DNA of 64,000 nt from Coriaria nepalensis. Taxonomy: Eukaryota > Streptophyta > Magnoliopsida > Cucurbitales > Coriariaceae. Positions 54,401-64,000 of this stretch are shown here, one piece after another. Position 1 is the stretch's first letter, and each line of letters begins with the position of its first letter. The translations under genes were made by a program, and so were the position numbers. The notes beneath the pieces are model-generated. The model was not told where the DNA came from. It did no database searches and saw nothing but the letters and a program-made list of their open reading frames with translations. The stretch is from NCBI GenBank assembly GCA_027186245.1, contig CP114481.1:36115501-36179500 (forward strand), written 5' to 3'.

Positions 54401-54700
54401 ACTTGCAAATGATCAATACAAGTAAAGTGTGCATTCGTTTAACTTTAAAATCATTTCAATATGTCATTTCAAGTCAATAACTTATTTCAAAGCAAGTCGA
54501 AAGAATTCAATTTTTGCAGTACAAACAGAAGTTTTGTGCATAACTTGCAAATGATCAATGCAAGGAAAGTGTGCATTCGTTTAACTTAAAATCATTTCAA
54601 TGAGTCATTTCAAGTCAATGACTTATTTCAAAGCAAGTTGAACGAATTCAATTTTCGCACTACAAACACAAGTTTTGTGCATAACTTGCAAATGATCAAT
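44320..54700 (+). repeat. 18-mer HOR, 2,552-bp period, about four near-identical copies
   Basis: The TTTCTAAAAAAGTC class occurs twice per unit, with TATTTCTAAA words at 44,557, 47,109, 49,661 and 52,213, and at 46,401, 48,953, 51,505 and 54,057. Every step within each series is exactly 2,552 bp, or 18 monomers minus 4 bases. The two occurrences split the unit into 13 monomers (1,844 bp) and 5 monomers (708 bp). Copies look almost identical. Differences I noticed are GTGTGC/GTGTAC at 45,357, 47,909, 50,461 and 53,013, GAGTTATTTC near 49,499, and CTACTTTTGC near 52,523. The right end is near 54,700. This is the most homogeneous domain in the window. Confidence 0.95.
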
Positions 54701-56160
54701 GTAAGGAAAGTGTGCACTCGTTTAACCTTCAAATCATTTCAATGAGTCATTTCAAGTCAATAACTTATTTCAAAGCAAGTCGAACGAATTCAATTTTTGT
54801 ACTACAAACGCAAGTTTTGTGCATAACTTCCAAACGATCATTGCAAGGAAAGTGTGCATTCGTTTAACCTTAAAATCATTTCAATGAGTCATTTCAAGTC
54901 AATAACTTATTTCAAAGCAAGTCGAACGAATTCTATTTTTTCACTACAAACAGAAGTTTTTTGCATAACTTGCAAATGATCAATGCAAGAAAAGTGTGCA
55001 TTCGTTTAACCTCAAAATCATTTCAATGAGTCATTTCAAGTCAATAACTTATTTCAACGCAAGTCGAACGAATTCAATTTTTGCAGTACAAACAGAAGTT
55101 TTGTGCATAACTTGCAAATGATCATTGCAAGGAAAGTGTGCATTCGTTTAACCTTAAAATCATTTCAATGAGTCATTTCAAGTCAATAACTTATTTCAAA
55201 GCAAGTCGAACGAATTCAATTTTTGCAGTACAAACAGAAGTTTTGTGCATAACTTGCAAATGATCAATGCAAGGAAAGTGTGCATTCGGTTAACCTTAAA
55301 ATCATTTCAATGAGTCATTTCAAGTCAATAACTTATTTCAAAGCAAGTCGAACGAATTCAATTTTTGCAGTACAAATAGAAGTTTTGTGCATAACTTGCA
55401 AATGATCAATGCAAGGAAAGTGTGCATTCGTTTAACTTAAAATCATTTCAATGAGTCATTTCAAGTCAATGACTTATTTCAAAGCAAGTTGAACAAATTC
55501 TATTTTTTCACTACAAACACAAGTTTTGTGCATAACTTGCAAATGATCATTGCAAGGAAAGTGTGCATTCGTTTAACCTTAAAATCATTTCAATGAGTCA
55601 TTTCAAGTCAATAACTTATTTCCAACCAAGTCGAACAAATTCAATTTTTGCACTACAAACCCAAGTTTTGTGCATAACTTGCAAATGATCATTGCAAGGA
55701 AAGTGTGCATTCGTTTAACCTTAAAATCATTTCAATGAGTCATTTCAAGTCAATAAGTTATTTCAAAGCAAGTCGAAAGAATTCTATTTTTGCACTACAA
55801 ACACAAGTTTTGTGCATAACTTGCAAATGATCAATGCAAGGAAAGTGTGCACTCGTTTAACCTTAAAATCTTTTCAATGAGTCATTCCAAGTCAATAACT
55901 TATTTCAAAGCAAGTCGAACGAATTGAATTTTTGCACTACAAACACAAGTTTTGTGCATAACCTCCAAATGATCATTGCAAGGAAAGTGTGCATTCGTTT
56001 AACCTTAAAATCATTTCAATGAGTCATTTCAAGTCAATAACTTATTTCAAAGCAAGTCGAACGAATTCTATTTTTTCACTACAAACAGAAGTTTTTTGCA
56101 TAACTTGCAAATGATCAATGCAAGGAAAGTGTGCATTCGTTTAACCTCAAAATCATTTCA
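54700..56160 (+). repeat. Mixed stretch, about ten monomers
   Basis: Classes include CTTCCAAACGATC, TCAACGCAAG, CATTCGGTT (CGGT at 55,287) and the first TTTCCAACC monomer, near 55,620. TTTCCAACC replaces the TTTCTAACC class of the middle of the window and continues to the right edge. CATTCGGTT returns with CGGT at 57,697, 60,249 and 62,657. Confidence 0.75.
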
Positions 56161-59100
56161 ATGAGTCATTTCAAGTCAATAACTTATTTCAAAGCAAGTC
56201 GAACGAATTCAATTTTTGCAGTACAAACAGAAGTTTTGTGCATAACTTGCAAATGATCATTGCAAGGAAAGTGTGCATTCGTTTAACCTTAAAATCATTT
56301 CAATGAGTCATTTCAAGTCAATAAGTTATTTCAAAGCAAGTCGAAAGAATTCAATTTTTGCAGTACAAACAGAAGTTTTGTGCATAACTTGCAAATGATC
56401 AATGCAAGGAAAGTGTGCATTCGTTTAACTTAAAATCATTTCACTGAGTCATTTCAAGTCAATGACTTATTTCAAAGCAAGTTGAACGAATTCTATTTGT
56501 TCACTACAAACACAAGTTTTGTGCATAACTTGCAAATGATCAATGCAAGGAAAGTGTGCATTCGTTTAACTTAAAATCATTTCAATGAGTCATTTAAAGT
56601 CAATATGTTATTTCCAACCAAGTCGAACGAATTCAATTTTTGCACTACAAACACAAGTTTTGTGCATAACTTGCAAATGATCATTGCAAGGAAAGTGTGC
56701 ATTCGTTTAACCTTAAAATCATTTCAATGAGTCATTTCAAGTCAATAAGTTATTTCAAAGCAAGTCGAACGAATTCTATTTTTGCACTACAAACAGAAGT
56801 TTTTTCCATTATTTCCAAATGATCATTGCAAGGAATGTGTGCATTCGTTTAACCTTAAAATCATTTCAATCAGTCATTTCAAGTCAATAACTTATCTCAA
56901 AGCAAGTCGAACGAATTCAATTTTTGCACTACAAACACAAGTTTTGTGCCTAACTTGCAAATGATCATTGCAAGGAAAGTGTGCATTCGTTTAACCTTAA
57001 AATCATTTCAATCAGTCATTTCAAGTCAATAAGTTATTTCAAAGCAAGTCGAACGAATTCTATTTTTGCACTACAAACAAAAGTTTTTTGCATTATTTCC
57101 AAATGATCATTGCAAGGAAAGTGTGCATTCGTTTAGCCTTAAAATCATTTCAATGAGTTATTTCAAGTCAATAACTTATTTCACAGCAAGTCGAACGAAT
57201 TCTATTTTTTCACTACAAACAGAAGTTTTTTGCATAACTTGCAAATGATCAATGCAAGGAAAGTGTGCATTCGTTTAACCTCAAAATCATTTCAATGAGT
57301 CATTTCAAGTCAATAACTTATTTCAAAGCAAGTCGAACGAATTCAATTTTTGCACTACAAACACAAGTTTTGTGCATAACTTGCAAATGATCAATGCAAG
57401 GAAAGTGTGCATTCGTTCAACTTAAAATCATTTCAATGAGTCATTTCAAGTCAATGACTTATTTCAAAGCAAGTCGAACGAATTCAATTTTTGCAGTACA
57501 AACAGAAGTTTTGTGCATAACTTGCAAATGATCATTGCAAGGAAAGTGTGCATTCGTTTAACCTTAAAATCATTTCAATGAGTCATTTCAAGTCAATAAC
57601 TTATTTCCAACCAAGTCGAACGAATTCAATTTTTGCAGTACAAACAGAAGTTTTGTGCATAACTTGCAAATGATCAATGCAAGGAAAGTGTGCATTCGGT
57701 TAACCTTAAAATCATTTCAATGAGTCATTTCAAGTCAATAACTTATTTCAAAGCAAGTCGAACGAATTCAATTTTTGCAGTACAAATAGAAGTTTTGTGC
57801 ATAACTTGCAAATGATCAATGCAAGGAAAGTGTGCATTCGTTTAACTTAAAATCATTTCAATGAGTCATTTCAAGTCAATGACTTATTTCAAAGCAAGTT
57901 GAACAAATTCTATTTTTTCACTACAAACACAAGTTTTGTGCATAACTTGCAAATGATAATTGCAAGGAAAGTGTGCATTCGTTTAACCTTAAAATCATTT
58001 CAATGAGTCATTTCAAGTCAATAACTTATTTCCAACCAAGTCGAACGAATTCAATTTTTGCACTACAAACCCAAGTTTTGTGCATAACTTGCAAATGATC
58101 ATTGCAAGGAAAGTGTGCATTCGTTTAACCTTAAAATCATTTCAATGAGTCATTTCAAGTCAATAAGTTATTTCAAAGCAAGTCGAACGAATTCTATTTT
58201 TGCAGTACAAACACAAGTTTTGTGCATAACTTGCAAATGATCATTGCAAGGAAAGTGTGCATTCGTTTAACCTTAAAATCATTTCAATGAGTCATTTCAA
58301 GTCAATAACTTATTTCAAAGCAAGTCGAACGAATTCAATTTTTGCAGTACAAACAGAAGTTTTGTGCATAACTTGCAAATGATCATTGCAAGGAAAGTGT
58401 GCATTCGTTTAACCTTAAAATCATTTCAATGAGTCATTTCAAGTCAATAAGTTATTTCAAAGCAAGTCGAAAGAATTCAATTTTTGCAGTACAAACAGAA
58501 GTTTTGTGCATAACTTGCAAATGATCAATGCAAGGAAAGTGTGCATTCGTTTAACTTAAAATCATTTCACTGAGTCATTTCAAGTCAATGACTTATTTCA
58601 AAGCAAGTTGAACGAATTCTATTTGTTCACTACAAACACAAGTTTTGTGCATAACTTGCAAATGATCAATGCAAGGAAAGTGTGCATTCGTTTAACTTAA
58701 AATCATTTCAATGAGTCATTTAAAGTCAATAAGTTATTTCCAACCAAGTCGAACGAATTCAATTTTTGCACTACAAACACAAGTTTTGTGCATAACTTGC
58801 AAATGATCATTGCAAGGAAAGTGTGCATTCGTTTAACCTTAAAATCATTTCAATGAGTCATTTCAAGTCAATAAGTTATTTCAAAGCAAGTCGAACGAAT
58901 TCTATTTTTGCACTACAAACAGAAGTTTTTTCCATTATTTCCAAATGATCATTGCAAGGAATGTGTGCATTCGTTTAACCTTAAAATCATTTCAATCAGT
59001 CATTTCAAGTCAATAACTTATCTCAAAGCAAGTCGAACGAATTCAATTTTTGCACTACAAACACAAGTTTTGTGCCTAACTTGCAAATGATCATTGCAAG

Positions 59101-59445
59101 GAAAGTGTGCATTCGTTTAACCTTAAAATCATTTCAATCAGTCATTTCAAGTCAATAAGTTATTTCAAAGCAAGTCGAACGAATTCTATTTTTGCACTAC
59201 AAACAAAAGTTTTTTGCATTATTTCCAAATGATCATTGCAAGGAAAGTGTGCATTCGTTTAGCCTTAAAATCATTTCAATGAGTTATTTCAAGTCAATAA
59301 CTTATTTCACAGCAAGTCGAACGAATTCTATTTTTTCACTACAAACAGAAGTTTTTTGCATAACTTGCAAATGATCAATGCAAGGAAAGTGTGCATTCGT
59401 TTAACCTCAAAATCATTTCAATGAGTCATTTCAAGTCAATAACTT
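56160..59445 (+). repeat. 15-mer HOR, 2,126-bp period, about 1.5 copies
   Basis: Shared features lie exactly 2,126 bp apart: the CAGAAGTTTTTTCCATT monomer in the open frame at 56,782 and 58,908, the AAAAGTTTTTTGCATT monomer at 57,066 and 59,192, and CACTGAGTC near 56,443 and 58,569. The period equals 15 monomers minus 4 bases. Several in-phase monomers lack stops for up to 180 bases, which creates paired 60-residue open frames with no sign of being genes. The right end is near 59,445. Confidence 0.87.
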
Positions 59446-60715
59446 ATCTCAAAGCAAGTCGAACGAATTCAATTTTTGCACTACAAACACAAGTTTTGTG
59501 CCTAACTTGCAAATGATCATTGCAAGGAAAGTGTGCATTCGTTTAACCTTAAAATCATTTCAATCAGTCATTTCAAGTCAATAAGTTATTTCAAAGCACG
59601 TCGAACGAATTCTATTTTTGCACTACAAACAAAAGTTTTTTGCATTATTTCCAAATGATCATTGCAAGGAAAGTGTGCATTCGTTTAACCTTAAAATCAT
59701 TTCAATGAGTCATTTCAAGTCAATAAGTTATTTCAAAGCAAGTCGAACGAATTCTATTTTTGCACTACAAACAAAAGTTTTTTGCATTATTTCCAAATGA
59801 TCATTGCAAGGAAAGTGTGCATTCGTTTAACCTTAAAATCATTTCAATGAGTCATTTCAAGTCAATAACTTATTTCAAAGCAAGTCGAACGAATTCAATT
59901 TTTGCACTACAAACACAAGTTTTGTGCATAACTTGCAAATGATCAATGCAAGGAAAGTGTGCATTCGTTCAACTTAAAATCATTTCAATGAGTCATTTCA
60001 AGTCAATGACTTATTTCAAAGCAAGTCGAACGAATTCAATTTTTGCAGTACAAACAGAAGTTTTGTGCATAACTTGCAAATGATCATTGCAAGGAAAGTG
60101 TGCATTCGTTTAACCTTAAAATCATTTCAATGAGTCATTTCAAGTCAATAACTTATTTCCAACCAAGTCGAACGAATTCAATTTTTGCAGTACAAACAGA
60201 AGTTTTGTGCATAACTTGCAAATGATCAATGCAAGGAAAGTGTGCATTCGGTTAACCTTAAAATCATTTCAATGAGTCATTTCAAGTCAATAACTTATTT
60301 CAAAGCAAGTCGAACGAATTCAATTTTTGCAGTACAAATAGAAGTTTTGTGCATAACTTGCAAATGATCAATGCAAGGAAAGTGTGCATTCGTTTAACTT
60401 AAAATCATTTCAATGAGTCATTTCAAGTCAATGACTTATTTCAAAGCAAGTTGAACAAATTCTATTTTTTCACTACAAACACAAGTTTTGTGCATAACTT
60501 GCAAATGATCATTGCAAGGAAAGTGTGCATTCGTTTAACCTTAAAATCATTTCAATGAGTCATTTCAAGTCAATAACTTATTTCCAACCAAGTCGAACGA
60601 ATTCAATTTTTGCACTACAAACCCAAGTTTTGTGCATAACTTGCAAATGATCATTGCAAGGAAAGTGTGCATTCGTTTAACCTTAAAATCATTTCAATGA
60701 GTCATTTCAAGTCAA
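57285..60715 (+). repeat. Another 18-mer relation, 2,552-bp offset, about 1.3 copies
   Basis: The GTTCAACTT monomer, CATTCGGTT monomer (CGGT at 57,697 and 60,249), ACAAATAGAAG monomer and TTTCCAACC monomers recur 2,552 bp apart. It overlaps the 2,126-bp block: the same monomers are in register at both offsets, as expected if a three-monomer stretch (59,445-59,870) was duplicated inside a 15-mer unit. Equality with the 2,552-bp period at 44-54 kb is coincidence of monomer number, because the classes differ. Confidence 0.8.
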
Positions 60716-62725
60716 TAACTTATTTCAAAGCCAGTCGAACGAATTCTATTTTTTCACTACAAACAGAAGTTTTTTGCATAACTTGCAAATGATCAATGCA
60801 AGGAAAGTGTGCATTCGTTTAACCTCAAAATCATTTCAATGAGTCATTTCAAGTCAATAACTTATTTCAAAGCAAGTCGAACGAATTCTATTTTTGCAGT
60901 ACAAACAAAAGTTTTGTGCATAACATGCAAGTGATCAATGCAAGGAAAGTGTGCATTCGTTTAACCTCAAAATCATTTCAATGAGTCATTTCAAGTCAAT
61001 AACTTATTTCAAAGCAAGTCGAACGAATTCTATTTTTTCACTACAAACAGAAGTTTTTTGCATAACTTGCAAATGATCAATGCAAGGAAAGTGTGCATTC
61101 GTTTAACCTCAAAATCATTTCAATGAGTCATTTCAAGTCAATAACTTATTTCAAAGCAAGTCGAACGAATTCTATTTTTTCACTACAAACAGAAGTTTTT
61201 TGCATAACTTGCAAATGATCAATGCAAGGAAAGTGTGCATTCGTTTAACCTCAAAATCATTTCAATATGTCATTTCAAGTCAATAACTTATTTCAAAGCA
61301 AGTCGAACGAATTCAATTTTTGCACTACAAACACAAGTTTTGTGCATAACTTGCAAATGATCAATGCAAGGAAAGTGTGCATTCGTTCAACTTAAAATCA
61401 TTTCAATGAGTCATTTCAAGTCAATGACTTATTTCAAAGCAAGTTGAACGAATTCTATTTTTGCACTACAAACACAAGTTTTGTGCATAACTTGCAAATG
61501 ATCAATGCAAGGAAAGTGTGCACTCGTTTAACCTTCAAATCATTTCAATGAGTCATTTCAAGTCAATAACTTGTTTCAAAGCAAGTCGAACGAATTCTAT
61601 TTTTTCACTACAAACAGAAGTTTTTTGCATAACTTGCAAATGATCAATGCAAGGAAAGTGTGCATTCGTTTAACTTAAAATCATTTCAATGAGTCATTTC
61701 AAGTCAATGACTTATTTCAAAGCAAGTTGAACGAATTCTATTTTTTCACTACAAACACAAGTTTTGTGCATAACTTGCAAATGATCAATGCAAGGAAAGT
61801 GTGCATTCGTTTAACTTAAAATCATTTCAATGAGTCATTTCAAGTCAACAAGTTATTTCTAACCAAGTCGAACGAATTCAATTTTTGCACTACAAACACA
61901 AGTTTGTGCATAACTTGCAAATGATCATTGCAAGGAAAGTGTGCATTCGTTTAACCTCAAAATCATTTCATTGAGTCATTTCAAGTCAATAACTTATTTC
62001 AAAGCAAGTCGAACGAATTCAATTTTTGCACTACAAACACAAGTTTTGTGCATAACATGCAAGTGATGAATGCAAGGAAAGTGTGCATTCATTTAACCTT
62101 AAAATCATTTCAATGTGTCCTTTCAAGTCGATATCTTATTTCAAAGCAAGTCGAACGAATTCTATTTTTGCACTACAAACACAAGTTTTGTGCATAACTT
62201 GCAAATGATCAATACAAGGAAAGTGTGCATTCGTTTAACCTTAAAATCATTTCAATATGTCATTTCAAGTCAATAACTTATTTCAAAGCAAGTCGAACGA
62301 ATTCAATTTTTGCAGTACAAACAGAAGTTTTGTGCATAACTTGCAAATGATCAATGCAAGGAAAGTGTGCATTCGTTTAACTTAAAATCATTTCAATGAG
62401 TCATTTCAAGTCAATGACTTATTTCAAAGCAAGTTGAACGAATTCAATTTTTGCACTACAAACACAAGTTTTGTGCATAACTTGCAAATGATCATTGCAA
62501 GGAAAGTGTGCATTCGTTTAACCTTAAAATCATTTCAATGAGTCATTTCAAGTCAATAACTTATTTCAAAGCAAGTCGAACGAATTCTATTTTTTCACTA
62601 CAAACACAAGTTTTGTGCATAACTTGCAAATGATCAATGCAAGGAAAGTGTGCATTCGGTTAACCTTAAAATCATTTCAATGAGTCATTTCAAGTCAATA
62701 ACTTATTTCAAAGCAAGTCGAACGA
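60715..62725 (+). repeat. Mixed domain with monomer-by-monomer duplication
   Basis: Near 60,743, 61,029 and 61,171 lie almost identical TCTATTTTTTCAC/CAGAAGTTTTTTGC/CCTCAAAATC monomers; the last two are adjacent and exactly 142 bp apart, a single-monomer duplication. Further on are TCAATGACTT, TTTCTAACC and GATATC-dimer monomers. One copy near 61,904 has ACAAGTTTGTGC, one T fewer than usual. No gene is seen. Confidence 0.77.
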
Positions 62726-64000
62726 ATTCAATTTTTGCAGTACAAACAGAAGTTTTGTGCATAACTTGCAAATGATCAATGCAAGGAAAGTGTGCATTCG
62801 TTTAACTTAAAATCATTTCAATGAGTCATTTCAAGTCAATAAGTTATTTCCAACCAAGTCGAACGAATTCAATTTTTGCACTACAAACACAAGTTTTTTG
62901 CATAACTTGCAAATGATCATTGCAAGGAAAGTGTGCATTCGTTTAACCTTAAAATCATTTCAATGAGTCATTTCAAGTCAATGACTTATTTCAAAGCAAG
63001 TTGAACAAATTCTATTTTTTCACTACAAACACAAGTTTTGTGCATAACTTGCAAATGATCAATGCAAGGAAAGTGTGCATTCGTTTAACCTTAAAATCAT
63101 TTCAATGAGTCATTTCAAGTCAATAACTTATTTCCAACCAAGTCGAACGAATTCAATTTTTGCACTACAAACCCAAGTTTTGTGCATAACTTGCAAATGA
63201 TCATTGCAAGGAAAGTGTGCATTCGTTTAACCTTAAAATCATTTCAATGAGTCATTTCAAGTCAATAAGTTATTTCAAAGCAAGTCGAACGAATTCTATT
63301 TTTGCAGTACAAACAGAAGTTTTGTGCATAACTTGCAAATGATCAATGCAAGGAAAGTGTGCATACGTTTAACTTAAAATCATTTCAATGAGTCATTTCA
63401 AGTCAATAAGTTATTTCCAACCAAGTCGAACGAATTCAATTTTTGCACTACAAACACAAGTTTTTTGCATAACTTGCAAATGATCATTGCAAGGAAAGTG
63501 TGCATTCGTTTAACCTTAAAATCATTTCAATGAGTCATTTCAAGTCAATGACTTATTTCAAAGCAAGTTGAACAAATTCTATTTTTTCACTACAAACACA
63601 AGTTTTGTGCATAACTTGCAAATGATCATTGCAAGGAAAGTGTGCATTCGTTTAACCTTAAAATCATTTCAATGAGTCATTTCAAGTCAATAACTTATTT
63701 CCAACCAAGTCGAACGAATTCAATTTTTGCACTACAAACCCAAGTTTTGTGCATAACTTGCAAATGATCATTGCAAGGAAAGTGTGCATTCGTTTAACCT
63801 TAAAATCATTTCAATGAGTCATTTCAAGTCAATAAGTTATTTCAAAGCAAGTCGAACGAATTCTATTTTTGCAGTACAAACAGAAGTTTTGTGCATAACT
63901 TGCAAATGATCAATGCAAGGAAAGTGTGCATTCGTTTAACTTAAAATCATTTCAATGAGTCATTTCAAGTCAATAAGTTATTTCCAACCAAGTCGAACGA
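62725..64000 (+). repeat. 4-mer HOR, 567-bp period, about 2.25 copies, running off the edge
   Basis: TATTTCC of the TTTCCAACC monomer lies at 62,845, 63,412 and 63,979, each 567 bp apart (four monomers minus one base). The ACAAGTTTTTTGC, AGTTGAACAAATTC and CTACAAACCCAAG variants repeat in order. The last copy is cut by the window end, so the total copy number is unknown. Confidence 0.87.

Larger units (their letters stand above)
1..64000 (+). repeat. Satellite DNA array, 142-bp monomer, filling the whole window
   Basis: The sequence is a continuous head-to-tail array. The word ATGATCAATGCAAGG, or its one-base variant ATGATCATTGCAAGG, recurs every 141-142 bp from base 1 to base 63,907, always on the plus strand. 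About 451 full monomers fit: 451 x 142 = 64,042 against 63,906 observed, and the shortfall is explained by many 141-bp monomers. The consensus is about 32% G+C. Reading through, I saw no unique sequence, transposon, microsatellite tract or inversion, and neither array edge is in the window. Satellites of this length and order are typical of eukaryotic centromeric or pericentromeric heterochromatin. That role is inferred, and the family is not one I recognise by name. Confidence 0.97.

Noticed and set aside
56782..59942. Six 60-residue open frames at the right side
   Set aside because: They are satellite read-throughs in copies that carry compatible length variants; they recur at the HOR offset of 2,126 bp.
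44320..60715. Treating the two 2,552-bp periods as one HOR
   Set aside because: The period is equal (18 monomers, 4 short ones), but the diagnostic monomers differ: TTTCTAAAAAAGTC at 44-54 kb against TTTCCAACC and CATTCGGTT at 57-60 kb.
1..64000. CRISPR array
   Set aside because: Units are 142 bp with no alternation of constant repeats and unique spacers, and there are no cas genes. Every part of the unit is repeated.
1..64000. Telomeric or subtelomeric repeat
   Set aside because: No runs of TTAGGG, TTTAGGG or TTAGG or their complements are present.
1..64000. Embedded transposon or retroelement
   Set aside because: No break in the monomer phase larger than one or a few bases was found, apart from the 13-bp deletion near 5,290, so there is no room for an insertion.

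Overview
The window is one uninterrupted block of tandem satellite DNA. From base 1 to base 64,000 it consists of about 451 head-to-tail copies of a 142-bp monomer (141 bp in a common one-base-shorter class), all in the same orientation. I found no gene, RNA gene, transposon, unique spacer, inversion or array edge. The consensus monomer is about 32% G+C (45 of 142 bases, counted by hand). It carries one BclI-type TGATCA and usually one EcoRI-type GAATTC.

An array of this size and regularity points to a eukaryotic chromosome, most likely centromeric, pericentromeric or other constitutive heterochromatin. I do not recognise the monomer as a named satellite family and cannot assign a species; plant and invertebrate genomes are both plausible. 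A centromeric role is inference from monomer length, array size and higher-order structure. No CENP-B box and no telomere repeat is present.

Monomers fall into recurring variant classes, distinguished by short diagnostic words. These classes are arranged in many local higher-order repeats (HORs), with periods measured from marker spacing. From left to right: a mixed 5' part with a 6-mer (850 bp) and a long-range 4,523-bp repeat; a 13-mer (1,844 bp); a 5-mer (708 bp); an 11-mer (1,558 bp); a 17-mer (2,411 bp, two full copies); a 12-mer (1,699 bp); a 10-mer (1,416 bp); a 3-mer (425 bp); a 4-mer (565 bp); 10-mers (1,416/1,417 bp); a second, unrelated 13-mer (1,844 bp); a 10-mer (1,418 bp); an 18-mer (2,552 bp, about four copies); a 15-mer (2,126 bp); a different 18-mer (also 2,552 bp); and a 4-mer (567 bp) that runs off the right edge. 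Short mixed stretches lie between them.

The most homogeneous and probably youngest domain is 44,320-54,700, where a 10-mer array passes into an 18-mer array. The main points of interest are the patchwork of independent HORs from one monomer pool, the layered 10-mer to 18-mer expansion, chimeric and slipped monomers that record the mutation mechanisms, and dyad-symmetric motifs in every monomer. HOR boundaries were set by eye from diagnostic variants and are good to roughly 10-50 bp.
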